Positions 46,092-56,725 of a stretch of 64,000 bases of DNA are shown in pieces (position 1 is the stretch's first letter; every line of letters starts with the position of its first letter). Position numbers and translations under genes: made by a program. The stretch covers positions 1-64,000 of the forward strand of contig NZ_FQUL01000002.1 in assembly GCF_900128965.1 (NCBI RefSeq), written 5' to 3'. This DNA is from Ferrithrix thermotolerans DSM 19514 (GTDB lineage Bacteria; Actinomycetota; Acidimicrobiia; Acidimicrobiales; Acidimicrobiaceae). The notes beneath the pieces are model-generated. The model did not search any database. It was given only the letters and a program-made list of their open reading frames with translations, and was not told the DNA's origin.

Positions 46092-46901
46092 CTAAGCCTG
46101 TATTACCGCCGCAAACGCTTCTGATGAAAGGCTAGCTCCTCCTACCAAAAGTCCGTCGATCTCCTTTTGTTCCATGAACTCCTTTGCGTTCGCAGAGTTC
46201 ACTGATCCCCCATATTGGACCCTGACCTTGGAGGCCACCTCTTCCCCGTGGAACTTCGAGACAGTCGCCCTGATCACCTCTGCACCACGCACCGCATCGG
46301 AAGCTCCTGCAGGCATCCCTGATCCGATCGCCCACTTTGGTTCATAGGCGAAGACCAATGACTCACAGCCTTCGGAGTTAACTCCCGATACGACCGCCTC
46401 AACCTGATGGGTCAATACGGCCTCTGTCATCTCTTCCTGTTTCTCCTTTAGCGACTCACCCACACAGACGATAGGGATCATCTGGGCATCAAGAACCGCT
46501 TTCGTTTTTTTGGAGACGACCTCGTCCGTCTCTCCGAATATGTCACGCCTCTCAGAGTGGCCCACTATGACGTACTTTACCCCTAGCTTGTTGAGCATCG
46601 ATGGTGAGACCTCACCGGTGAATGGACCCGAGGTTTCAAAGTAGGTGTTTTGGGCACCCAGCGAGATCGGCACTCTGTCGGTCTCGAGAAGTAACTGAAT
46701 CGAACGAAGGGCGGTGAAAGGAGGATGTACCGATATCTCCGCGTAGCGATAGTCACTCTCTCGCAAAGAGTAGTGTAACTTTTGCACGAGAGCGATGGCC
46801 TCAAGATGATTGAGATTCATCTTCCAGTTGCCCGAGATCAGCCTACAACGGCCGTTCATTGGATTCGGTTTCGCCACGAAATCTTTGGACTTAGCGGCCA
46901 T
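46092..46901 (-). CDS. tpiA: Triosephosphate isomerase
   Basis: Interconverts glyceraldehyde-3-phosphate and dihydroxyacetone phosphate. It has 269 residues including a short N-terminal extension before ISGNWKMN (catalytic Lys). The catalytic His is in YVIVGHSERR and the Glu in FAYEPKWAIGSG; VQYGGSVN and LVGGASL bind phosphate. Start ATG 46901. It lies 70 nt after the pgk stop. Together with gap and pgk it serves glycolysis and the reductive half of the Calvin cycle. Confidence 0.97.
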   Translation of the reverse strand: MAAKSKDFVAKPNPMNGRCRLISGNWKMNLNHLEAIALVQKLHYSLRESDYRYAEISVHPPFTALRSIQLLLETDRVPISLGAQNTYFETSGPFTGEVSPSMLNKLGVKYVIVGHSERRDIFGETDEVVSKKTKAVLDAQMIPIVCVGESLKEKQEEMTEAVLTHQVEAVVSGVNSEGCESLVFAYEPKWAIGSGMPAGASDAVRGAEVIRATVSKFHGEEVASKVRVQYGGSVNSANAKEFMEQKEIDGLLVGGASLSSEAFAAVIQA

Positions 46902-46971
46902 GGAAGCACTTCCTCTCTAATCAACATCCACCGTGAAACGGTCTTTCCGACAGACTTTTAGCTGACTTAAT

Positions 46972-48108
46972 CTAGTGCCAACCTAGACGCTGATTGAGGG
47001 CTTCTATCCCAGGCAGAGTTCCTTTTTCGATGAACTCCAATGAAGCGCCTCCACCGGTCGATAGGTGCGAAACCCCATCGGCTAGACCCTCCTTCCTAAG
47101 AGCAGCGGCACTGTCCCCCCCTCCAACGACGCTATAAGCCTTTGATGTTGCAACCGCACGCGCCACGGCGATGGTACCACCCGAAAAACGCGAATCCTCA
47201 TACACGCCCATGGGACCGTTCCAAAGCAACGAAGAAGCACTCGATATTACAGAGGCAAAGATCCTCGCACTCTTTGGACCTATGTCCAGACCTAGCCAGC
47301 CCTCGGGAATGTCTCCCTCAAATATCTGCTGCGACGGCTCACCATCGGGGACGCCAAAGGGCTTACCTGTCTGCAGGCACACAAAGTCAACAGGTAGTGA
47401 AATCTTCTTGGTCTTCATCAGCTCGTTACACTGATCGACTAGCTCCTCTTGCACCAAGGAGTTACCGACCTTCACACCCTGTCCAACAAGGAAGGTAAAT
47501 GCCATTGCGCCGCCAACGATCACCTTGTCGACCTTTTCGATCAGACTCTTCAGTAGGCCAAGTTTGTCCGATACCTTAGCACCACCGACGACTGCTACGT
47601 AAGGGGAGGTCGGAGCCTCGATAAGTTTAGAGAGCTTCTCCACCTCCATAGCCATGTTCACACCCGCAACAGAGGGTAAAAGTCTTGGTACCTCCACGAC
47701 CGACGCGTGTGCCCTATGAGCCGCACCAAACGCATCGAATACATAGAGATCGAAACCTTGGGCTAGCCTTTCTGCGAACTCTTTTGAACCGGACTCCTCG
47801 CCCGGATCAAACCTAAGATTTTCTAGAACCTCTACCTCTGGAAGTCTCTCATGAATCGCTGCCCTCACCGGTTTCATTGAGTACCGATCAACAACAGACC
47901 CCTTGGGCCGACCGAGATGAGAACAGAGGGTTACCTTGGCTCCACGTTCAAGGAGCCAAGTCAACGTTGGAATAGTGGCCTCGATTCTAAAGGAGTCACC
48001 CACCTCCATAGCACCGTCACGTTCCACCAAGGGAACGTTTAGATCGGCCCTAACAAGGACGCTTTTCCCTGATACGTCTCCAAGCTCTCCCAGCTTTGGT
48101 AAGTTCAC
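46972..48108 (-). CDS. pgk: Phosphoglycerate kinase
   Basis: Phosphorylates 3-phosphoglycerate with ATP or the reverse. It has 378 residues, somewhat short of the usual 390-400. The N-terminal RADLNVP and LCSHLGRPKG bind substrate, VVGGAKVSDKLGLL and SLLWNGPMGVYE are the hinge and nucleotide regions, and the end reads GGGDSAAALRKEG and STGGGASLEF. It follows gap by 34 nt. Confidence 0.97.
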   Translation of the reverse strand: MNLPKLGELGDVSGKSVLVRADLNVPLVERDGAMEVGDSFRIEATIPTLTWLLERGAKVTLCSHLGRPKGSVVDRYSMKPVRAAIHERLPEVEVLENLRFDPGEESGSKEFAERLAQGFDLYVFDAFGAAHRAHASVVEVPRLLPSVAGVNMAMEVEKLSKLIEAPTSPYVAVVGGAKVSDKLGLLKSLIEKVDKVIVGGAMAFTFLVGQGVKVGNSLVQEELVDQCNELMKTKKISLPVDFVCLQTGKPFGVPDGEPSQQIFEGDIPEGWLGLDIGPKSARIFASVISSASSLLWNGPMGVYEDSRFSGGTIAVARAVATSKAYSVVGGGDSAAALRKEGLADGVSHLSTGGGASLEFIEKGTLPGIEALNQRLGWH

Positions 48109-48142
48109 AGCAGTAGCCTTTGACCTTTCCTTTATCTAAACC

Positions 48143-49279
<1,137 letters not shown>

Positions 49280-49307
49280 TCACAATTAGTGCAAAATTTC
49301 CCAAAAA

Positions 49308-50201
49308 TCAGAACAAAATCTCCTCCAGAGCTCTAGCTAGAGCCAAGGCGTCATGACGGTACCCACCGGCCGCTGTAACGTCTCGAACCATTAGTGGCCT
49401 CTCGAAACTGCTAGAGTCTAAAGAGTTACTTAGAGACGAGTCGACTATGGCAAAGTCGTAACGAATCTGATGCTCGGTTAACGCCCTAATCTGAGCTCCC
49501 ACATCTACACCTATAGTCTCGTTAGGCTGTTCTTTGAGGTTAGCGACAAACACCACTGTTCCCTTGGCATCTGCCAAGGCTCTCCTTACATCAGGTACCA
49601 CCGCCGCCGCCAAGACGCTCGTATAGAGAGATCCCGGCCCTAGAACCACTGCATCGGCAGACGCAATCGCCTCTATCGTCTCAGTCGGCGAACCCGATAG
49701 GTCAGGCTCAACCCAGACCTTTTTAATACCACTGGAGAGATGAATCTGAACCTGTCCTCTTATCGTGCGCCCGTTGTAAAGCTCTGCACATAGAGTAAGT
49801 GGCTCTTCCGAGGCGGGAAGAACCTTCCCCGACACACCGAAGAGGTCTGTCATAAACGCAGATGCTCTACAGGTCGAGCCAAAGATGTCTAGAGCCGCTA
49901 AAAATACCAGGTTTCCAAGGGCGTGATCTTTAAACTCACCGTCTTTAAATCTGTACTCAATAATATCTTTGACCATAGAGTCGTCTGGAAGAAAAGAACT
50001 CATGCATCGTCGCATATCGCCTGGGGGTATCAGGCCAAAGATATCTCGCAATCTGCCCGAGGATCCACCGTCATCTGCAACTCCAACAACGGCAGTCACC
50101 TCTTCGGCAAGCTGTCTTGCAGCGCTAATTGATGCCTCCAAGCCGTGTCCGCCCCCGACAACGCAGACCTTTGCAAGTTTCGGCCTACTTGATGCAATCA
50201 T
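49308..50201 (-). CDS. yvcK: YvcK/CofD-like gluconeogenesis factor
   Basis: Protein of 297 residues of the UPF0052/YvcK family, linked in Bacillus and mycobacteria (CuvA) to cell-wall control and growth on gluconeogenic carbon. Visible are the N-terminal GGGHGLEASISAARQL, VADDGGSSGRLRDIFGLIPPGD, HALGNLVFLAALDI, and LGPGSLYTSVLAAAVV. Nucleotide-sugar binding is known for the family. It is 23 nt from rapZ. The next gene downstream is gap. Confidence 0.93.
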   Translation of the reverse strand: MIASSRPKLAKVCVVGGGHGLEASISAARQLAEEVTAVVGVADDGGSSGRLRDIFGLIPPGDMRRCMSSFLPDDSMVKDIIEYRFKDGEFKDHALGNLVFLAALDIFGSTCRASAFMTDLFGVSGKVLPASEEPLTLCAELYNGRTIRGQVQIHLSSGIKKVWVEPDLSGSPTETIEAIASADAVVLGPGSLYTSVLAAAVVPDVRRALADAKGTVVFVANLKEQPNETIGVDVGAQIRALTEHQIRYDFAIVDSSLSNSLDSSSFERPLMVRDVTAAGGYRHDALALARALEEILF

Positions 50202-50224
50202 CTACCATCTCCCTTTGGCGCATT

Positions 50225-51076
50225 TCACTTCTCAAAGTCGCGATGCCTAACCGAAACGCGGCCCCCGTTCGCTTCTATCCATTTTCTCAGCTCCTCTGCG
50301 AGGAAAACGCTTCTGTGTTTTCCTCCGGTACAACCGATCGCCACTGAAAGGTACGACTTTCCCTCGGCTCGAAACTTAGGTAGCAGATATCCAACGAAGG
50401 ATTGGAGAACGCCTAAGAACTCGGTCACCTCAGGCTTAGAGAGCAGGTAGTCCCTAACACCTTGGTCCAGACCGGTCTGCTCCCTTAGAGACTTGTCCCA
50501 GTATGGATTGGGCAGGAATCGACAGTCAAAGACTAGGTCAGCGTCGCGAGGCAGTCCATGTTTGTATCCAAAAGAACTTATTACCACCCTCATCTCAGTC
50601 GAGGTTCCATCGGCGGAGAAAACCTCATAGACACGAGACCTAAGCTCATGAACCGAGAGATCCGACGAGTCGATAACTATGTCAGCGAGATCTTTGACCT
50701 TTGAGAGGATCTCTCTTTCTCGATGTATCGAGTCGATCACACTTTCCCCTGGTACAGGATGTCGGCGTTTGGTCCCTTCGTAACGTTGTATCAACGCATC
50801 ATCGGAGGCATCTAGAAATACAACTCGTGTCGCTGGAATCTGATCGCGTAGAAGCTCCACAGCTTCGATTAGCGACGAGATATCAGATGCAACCTCTCGA
50901 CCAACCACGAGTCCAAGGGAAGGCGAGGGATCTCTCATCGACTCCGCAAGCTCAACGACCTTTGGCATCAGCGATGGCGGCATGTTGTCGATCACGAACC
51001 ATCCGAGATCCTCCAAAGCCGCCGCAACGGACGACCTTCCAGCACCTGACATACCAGAGACGATGACCAAAGACAT
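50225..51076 (-). CDS. rapZ: RapZ-family nucleotide-binding adapter
   Basis: Nucleotide-binding protein of 283 residues (YvcJ/RapZ). The P-loop is GMSGAGRSSVAAAL, followed by DNMPPSLMPK, LDASDDALIQRYEGTKRRHP, and the C-terminal domain with FGYKHGLPRDADLVFDCRFL, NPYW and GCTGGKHRSVFLAEEL. In Proteobacteria it guides RNase E; in Gram-positives its role is less clear. It lies between the methyltransferase (7 nt) and yvcK. Confidence 0.95.
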   Translation of the reverse strand: MSLVIVSGMSGAGRSSVAAALEDLGWFVIDNMPPSLMPKVVELAESMRDPSPSLGLVVGREVASDISSLIEAVELLRDQIPATRVVFLDASDDALIQRYEGTKRRHPVPGESVIDSIHREREILSKVKDLADIVIDSSDLSVHELRSRVYEVFSADGTSTEMRVVISSFGYKHGLPRDADLVFDCRFLPNPYWDKSLREQTGLDQGVRDYLLSKPEVTEFLGVLQSFVGYLLPKFRAEGKSYLSVAIGCTGGKHRSVFLAEELRKWIEANGGRVSVRHRDFEK

Positions 51077-51083
51077 GTCTGTA

Positions 51084-51848
51084 TTACCTCTTCGATGTTC
51101 TAAGGGCTAATAGCCTCGGGATGAACGCAGCCTGTTGGTACTCCCACGCCTGAGCTATAAAGCCAGGTGGAGGCGGAGGTTCGAGCATCTCTTCAATATA
51201 GAGCCCATTTCGCACCAAGAGATTTACGTATCTAGAGAGCGGACGATGGACGAAGGGTATGAATACGTCTTTTTGCACCTCTTCAACGGTGACGTCCTCT
51301 TTTAGATAGTCTCCTATCCGCCAGTACTGCTCCATAAGGATGTGGTCGTCGATCCATCCACTGTTCGGGGTCTGAAGCAACGGATGATTCAGCAAGAAGA
51401 TAAACCTCCCCCCCTTTTCCAAGACACGGGCCACCTCCTTAATCGCAGAGTCAACCTCTAAGACGTGTTCAAAGACAAGGCAAGCTACCACGAGATCAAA
51501 GCTTTCGTCGGCAAAGGGCATCTCGGAAGCGATCGCACGCAGAAACATCCCTGAGTTCAGTCGTTTTTTGGCCTCAGCAACCTGTGCCATGGAGGGATCT
51601 ATGCCCACGCCAAGGTCAGGCACGTCTTTCCCCGAGGCTGTGAGTTTTCGAATGATCTGACCTTCTCCGGTTCCAACATCGAGTATCTTAGTAAAGCCTT
51701 GGGACCAGGCCTGGATCAAAGGCAGAATCTGCTCCTCGTACTCCGGATCAGCTCCTTCAGAAAAGTTGTCTTGCCACCATTTGGCGTGCGTCTCCCAAAG
51801 TTCGAGATTCGCCGACTCTATCTCCTTTGCATTTATTTCATCGCTCAC
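51084..51848 (-). CDS. SAM-dependent methyltransferase
   Basis: Class I methyltransferase of 254 residues. Motif I is ILDVGTGEGQIIRKL, then LGVGIDPSMAQVAEAKKRL, AIASEMPFADESFDLVVA, and the FIFLLNHPLLQ strand. The C-terminal part is charged and ends with LLALRTSKR. The substrate is unknown. It is inserted between uvrC (28 nt) and rapZ (7 nt), an operon position usually without such a gene. Confidence 0.9.
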   Translation of the reverse strand: MSDEINAKEIESANLELWETHAKWWQDNFSEGADPEYEEQILPLIQAWSQGFTKILDVGTGEGQIIRKLTASGKDVPDLGVGIDPSMAQVAEAKKRLNSGMFLRAIASEMPFADESFDLVVACLVFEHVLEVDSAIKEVARVLEKGGRFIFLLNHPLLQTPNSGWIDDHILMEQYWRIGDYLKEDVTVEEVQKDVFIPFVHRPLSRYVNLLVRNGLYIEEMLEPPPPPGFIAQAWEYQQAAFIPRLLALRTSKR

Positions 51849-51876
51849 GAGATCAGGCTAACCCATGCACATTATT

Positions 51877-53751
51877 TTAGCGACGGTTGTGGACCTGTTC
51901 TTTGATCTCTGAACGTACCTTTGATGGCAAGAATGTCCACGAGTCGATCTCTGCATCCGTCGCTGAGAGAACCTTTGCCGCACTTCCGACTTGGGCCAGT
52001 AACAGCTCTTTGCGCTTCTCTCCAAGCCCTGGAATCTCATCTAGTGAAATTCTCTTCAACGACTTGGCTCGCAGTAATCTGTGGAAGGTTATCGCGAAGC
52101 GATGTGCCTCATCTCTTAGCAGCTTGACCAAGAAAAGTGCCTGAGAACTTCGACTGAGACGTATCGGCTCTTCTTTTCCAGGCACATAGATCTCCTCAAA
52201 CTCCTTTGCCAGCGAAGCAAGCTCTACCTGATCGGTCATTCCCAACTCGGCAACCACTCTAACCGCTACGTTTAACTGACCCTTGCCTCCGTCGACCACT
52301 ATTAGATTCGGCGGGTACGCAAATCTCTTGATAGTCGAGGGTGCACCTTCAATGTTTTCGTTCTCCCCGAGGCGTTCCTTCTCTCGCTTGAGCCTCCTCC
52401 TTAGCACCTCCTCCATCGCTCCGTAGTCGTCGTTCTTCGGGGAGGAGACCTTGAATCTGCGATAGTCAGAGCGCTTTAGAAGCCCATCTTCCATAACGAC
52501 CATCGATCCCACGTAGTTCGTTCCTTGAAGATGGCTCATGTCGTAGCACTCGATCCTTAGCGGAGCCTGTTTTAGACCAAGAGCACTCTGCAGCTCCACC
52601 AAAGCCTCCGATCTTGTGTTGTGGTCTGTGGCTCTGCGTGCTCTAGAACGGTCAAATTCAATTTTGGCGTTTTTTTGGGCCATGTCCATAAGGGACAGCT
52701 TCTGACCTCTCTTGGGGATCTTGAACTCAACCTTCCCGGCTCTTTTCTCTGTGAGCCAACTCTGAACAACCTGCATCTCGTGAGGCAGAGCGGGAACGAA
52801 GATGGTGCTCGGAACCTCCGACACAACCTCCTCATATAAAGAACGCAGGAGGCTTTCCACTACCTCTTCACTCGAGAGAGGTTCCACCTTATCAAGGACC
52901 GCACTTGCGCGCCCAACGACCTTGCCTCGCCTTACGAGTATGAGCTGCCCGAAACTCTCCAACTCATCCTCGTAGTATCCAAGGAGGTCAAAGTTATCGG
53001 TTTGAGCGGATACAATCTCCTGGCGCTCCACAGCTGTGCGGAGGGAAGATAGACGGTCTCTGACTCGGGCTGCAGTCTCAAACTCCAGATCGGACGCTGC
53101 CTGCCTCATCTCGGACTCGAGGCGTTGCACTATCCAGTCTGAATCACCGCGAAGAACCCGTGCCAGACCAGCAACGGTCTCGCGATACTCCTTTTCTTCA
53201 ACCTTGCCCACACAGGGACCTAAACATCTGTCGATATGGTACGCAAGACAGGGTTTGCCCATCTTCTCATGGCGTTGGAACTTAGTGTTAGAGCAGCTTC
53301 GCAGGGGGAAGGTTTTTGTAAGAAGATCTAGCGTCTCCCTGATGGCTCTTGTGTGTGGGTAGGGTCCAAAGTACTTATCACCCTTCCTCTGCATACCTCT
53401 TGTAACGATAGCTCGGGGCCATCGCTCGGAGGTTGTAATTGCAAGGTATGGATATGACTTATCGTCACGCAGTCTAACGTTGTATCGAGGCCTGTGTTGT
53501 TTTATGAGATTGTACTCAAGTATCAAGGCCTCAACTTCGCTTCCTACCTGTATCCACTCCACCGACGCAGCTGTCTGTAACATCGCCTGTGTCTTCACTG
53601 GAAGTTGCAACTCGTTAGTGAAGTAGCTTGAAAGCCGAGACCTGAGAGACTTGGCCTTGCCCACATAAATCACTCTCTGGGCGCCGTCCCGAAAGATATA
53701 GGACCCTGGTTCATCAGGAATGGATGACGGTTTTGGCTTTTCGTTGATCAC
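51877..53751 (-). CDS. uvrC: UvrABC system protein C
   Basis: Nucleotide-excision-repair nuclease of 624 residues that makes both incisions with UvrB. The N-terminal GIY-YIG domain reads GSYIFRDGAQRVIYVGKAKSLR; a Cys cluster (CLAYHIDRCLGPCVG) follows, then the UVR motif (LESEMRQAASDLEFETAARVRD). The RNase H-like endonuclease domain begins at about 385 with ECYDMSHLQGTNYVGSM. The helix-hairpin-helix end contains LDEIPGLGEKRKELLL. It lies 17 nt after uvrA. Confidence 0.96.
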   Translation of the reverse strand: MINEKPKPSSIPDEPGSYIFRDGAQRVIYVGKAKSLRSRLSSYFTNELQLPVKTQAMLQTAASVEWIQVGSEVEALILEYNLIKQHRPRYNVRLRDDKSYPYLAITTSERWPRAIVTRGMQRKGDKYFGPYPHTRAIRETLDLLTKTFPLRSCSNTKFQRHEKMGKPCLAYHIDRCLGPCVGKVEEKEYRETVAGLARVLRGDSDWIVQRLESEMRQAASDLEFETAARVRDRLSSLRTAVERQEIVSAQTDNFDLLGYYEDELESFGQLILVRRGKVVGRASAVLDKVEPLSSEEVVESLLRSLYEEVVSEVPSTIFVPALPHEMQVVQSWLTEKRAGKVEFKIPKRGQKLSLMDMAQKNAKIEFDRSRARRATDHNTRSEALVELQSALGLKQAPLRIECYDMSHLQGTNYVGSMVVMEDGLLKRSDYRRFKVSSPKNDDYGAMEEVLRRRLKREKERLGENENIEGAPSTIKRFAYPPNLIVVDGGKGQLNVAVRVVAELGMTDQVELASLAKEFEEIYVPGKEEPIRLSRSSQALFLVKLLRDEAHRFAITFHRLLRAKSLKRISLDEIPGLGEKRKELLLAQVGSAAKVLSATDAEIDSWTFLPSKVRSEIKEQVHNRR

Positions 53752-53768
53752 GTCGTCCTCATTTGAAG

Positions 53769-56606
53769 CTAAGAAGACAAAACTTGTTTTAGGTAGCTAG
53801 ACGTATAACCCAACCCACTGTTAGCCACCGTCTCGGGCGTACCCTCAACTACGATCTCCCCACCTAGGTCCCCGCCCTCGGGACCAAGATCTATTATCCA
53901 GTCTGCTGTCTTGACAACATCGAGGTTGTGTTCGATTACAACTACGGTGTTTCCCTGATCCACAAGGGAGTGGAGCACCAACAGCAGTTTACGAACGTCT
54001 TCAAAGTGTAGTCCAGTTGTGGGCTCGTCTAAAATATAAAGCGTGTGTCCCGTCGGCCGCTTCGCAAGTTCTGCAGCCAACTTGACCCGTTGTGCCTCTC
54101 CTCCTGAGAGAGTTGTCGCTGACTGACCCAGTCTCACATATCCAAGGCCCACCTTGTCTAATGTCTCAAGGTGACGCGTGACGCTTGGTTGGTTGGCGAA
54201 GAAGTCTAGCGCTTCGGTGATCGGCATCGAAAGAACCTCCGAGATATTCTTACCCTTCCACTGAACCTCGAGGGTATCGCGATTATACCTAGCACCTTTG
54301 CACACCTCGCAGGTAACGTAGACATCAGGCAAGAAGTTCATCTCGATCTTCAGTGTCCCGTCCCCGTTGCATGCTTCGCAACGGCCTCCTTTTACGTTGA
54401 AGGAAAATCGGCCTGGCATGTAGCCTCGTGCTCGTGCGTCTTGTGTTTGGGCAAAGAGCTTTCGTATGTGATCAAAGACACCGCTGTAGGTAGCCGGGTT
54501 TGAACGCGGAGTCCGCCCTATCGGTGACTGATCTATATCGACCACTTTGTCGATCGTCTCCGTGCCAGTTACCTTACGGTGACGCCCGGGAACCTCCTTT
54601 GATCCATACACTGAAGCACGCAGAGCTTTGAGAAGAATCTCATTCACAAGGGTAGATTTTCCTGATCCTGCCACACCGGTCACCGCTGTAAATACTCCTA
54701 AAGGAAACTCCACGTCGATTCCCTTTAGATTGTTCTCTCTAGCACCAACCACACGAATCGACCCAAGAGTTGATCTCCGGCGAGTAAGTGGAACCTCGAC
54801 CCGCATCTCCCCAGAGAGGTAACGTCCAGTTATCGACTCCTTGTGGTTACATAATCCTTCTACATCGCCGCTATAGACAACATATCCACCGTACTCCCCT
54901 GCCCCAGGACCTACATCTACCACGTAGTCTGCAGCACGGATCGTCTCATCGTCGTGCTCTACCACAATTACCGTGTTCCCCTGATCCCTCAGCTTTAAAA
55001 GAGTCTCGATCAGACGGCGATTATCTCTTTGATGTAGACCGATTGAGGGTTCATCTAATACATATAGCACCCCTGCTAGACCGGATCCTATCTGTGATGC
55101 TAGGCGAATTCTCTGGGCCTCTCCACCCGATAGGGTTCTAGCTGCGCGCGTTAGGGTTAGATAACCAAGACCCACATCCTCTAGAAACTGGAGCCTACCC
55201 GACACCTCTTTTACGACCTGGCGAGCGATCGACCACTCACGGTCGGTAAGAGATAGAGATAGAACCTTCTTCAACTCTCCAGTAACGGAGAGCGATGTAA
55301 ACTCAAAGATGTTCATTCCATCGACCGTGACGGTAAGTGACTCGGGCCTTAGTCTTGCTCCATTGCAGTCAGGACAAGACACCTCCCGCATGTAACCTTC
55401 CACCTGCAGCCGTGCTGCATCACTTTCTGCCTCGCTATGGCGTCGATGCAGGTAAGGGACGACACCTTCGTAGTTCATCGAGAAGGTGCGTTTACCTCCG
55501 TAACGGGAAGAGTATGTGAGCACCACAGGTTCTTCGACACCATAAAGCAAGATATCACGATGCTTTTTAGACAACTTTGACCACGGAACATTTAGGGGAA
55601 TCCCGTGCTCTTTTGCTACAGACTCTACAAGCCTCTCAAAATACGTAGAGCGCTGATTTGCCCAAGGTGCAATGACTCCCTGGAGCAGAGAGAGCGACGG
55701 ATCGGCTACTACTAGATCAGGATCGACCTCGAACTTCGTGCCAATTCCATCGCATCCTGGACAGGCTCCATAGGGTGTGTTGAAAGAGAAGTTCCTCGGC
55801 TCCATAGATCCAAGGGATATACCACACCTAGCGCAAGCCAACTCCTCTGAGAAAGACATAACCGTAGCATCTGCACCCTCTTCACCCAGGATATGAACTT
55901 CGACGGTTCCCTGCGACAGAGATAGTGCTGTCTCGACAGAGTCTGTAATTCTTCTTTGTTGTTTATCATTCACTACCAAGCGATCCACAACCACCGATAT
56001 ATCGTGCATCTCGTATCGCGCCAGGTGAATGTTCTTACGTTCGGATAGCTCATACATGATGTTATCCACAAGAACGCGAGCAAATCCTTTTTTTGAGAGT
56101 TCGTCGAGGAGTGCACTGTACTCCCCTTTTCGTCCCCTGACTATCGGCGCAACGATCAGGGCCCGGGTCCTTTCTTCAAGCCCCAGAACTCTATCGACGA
56201 TCTCTTGGGGAGTCTGGCGGTAGACCTCTGCTTTACAGTTCGGACAGTGTGGGATGCCAACACGGGCGTAGAGCAGCCTTAGATAGTCGTATATCTCAGT
56301 CACCGTTCCCACCGTCGACCTCGGGTTCTTCGAGGTCGACTTTTGGTCGATCGATATCGCCGGAGACAGGCCGTCTATGAAGTCAACGTCGGGCTTTTCC
56401 ATTAGACCAAGAAACTGACGGGCGTAGGCAGACAGAGACTCAACGTAGCGTCTTTGACCTTCCGCAAAGATAGTATCGAAGGCTAAAGAAGACTTTCCAG
56501 AGCCGGAGAGGCCGGTAAATACGGACAGCTTGTCTCTAGGAATCTCAACGTCTATATCTTTTAGATTGTGCTCCCGAGCCCCTTTTACGTAAATCTTTTC
56601 AGGCAA
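53769..56606 (-). CDS. uvrA: UvrABC system protein A
   Basis: DNA-damage sensor of 945 residues with two ABC-type ATPase modules. The first Walker A is [18 protein letters not shown] and the second [19 protein letters not shown] signatures are [16 protein letters not shown] and [16 protein letters not shown]. Zinc fingers: CPNCKAEVY near residue 120, CARCG with CPGC near 270, and CEACNGDG with CEVC near 740. It is 119 nt downstream of the MFS gene and 17 nt before uvrC. Confidence 0.97.
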   Translation of the reverse strand: MPEKIYVKGAREHNLKDIDVEIPRDKLSVFTGLSGSGKSSLAFDTIFAEGQRRYVESLSAYARQFLGLMEKPDVDFIDGLSPAISIDQKSTSKNPRSTVGTVTEIYDYLRLLYARVGIPHCPNCKAEVYRQTPQEIVDRVLGLEERTRALIVAPIVRGRKGEYSALLDELSKKGFARVLVDNIMYELSERKNIHLARYEMHDISVVVDRLVVNDKQQRRITDSVETALSLSQGTVEVHILGEEGADATVMSFSEELACARCGISLGSMEPRNFSFNTPYGACPGCDGIGTKFEVDPDLVVADPSLSLLQGVIAPWANQRSTYFERLVESVAKEHGIPLNVPWSKLSKKHRDILLYGVEEPVVLTYSSRYGGKRTFSMNYEGVVPYLHRRHSEAESDAARLQVEGYMREVSCPDCNGARLRPESLTVTVDGMNIFEFTSLSVTGELKKVLSLSLTDREWSIARQVVKEVSGRLQFLEDVGLGYLTLTRAARTLSGGEAQRIRLASQIGSGLAGVLYVLDEPSIGLHQRDNRRLIETLLKLRDQGNTVIVVEHDDETIRAADYVVDVGPGAGEYGGYVVYSGDVEGLCNHKESITGRYLSGEMRVEVPLTRRRSTLGSIRVVGARENNLKGIDVEFPLGVFTAVTGVAGSGKSTLVNEILLKALRASVYGSKEVPGRHRKVTGTETIDKVVDIDQSPIGRTPRSNPATYSGVFDHIRKLFAQTQDARARGYMPGRFSFNVKGGRCEACNGDGTLKIEMNFLPDVYVTCEVCKGARYNRDTLEVQWKGKNISEVLSMPITEALDFFANQPSVTRHLETLDKVGLGYVRLGQSATTLSGGEAQRVKLAAELAKRPTGHTLYILDEPTTGLHFEDVRKLLLVLHSLVDQGNTVVVIEHNLDVVKTADWIIDLGPEGGDLGGEIVVEGTPETVANSGLGYTSSYLKQVLSS

Positions 56607-56725
56607 CTACATCTACTCCTAGCGAGACCTCTTAATCTTTGAGTTCTTTATTTGATCCTAGATACTTACATCACAACTCTTCCGAAAACTTCCTCAACGC
56701 AGCTTGGAAGGCAAAGTCTAAACGT

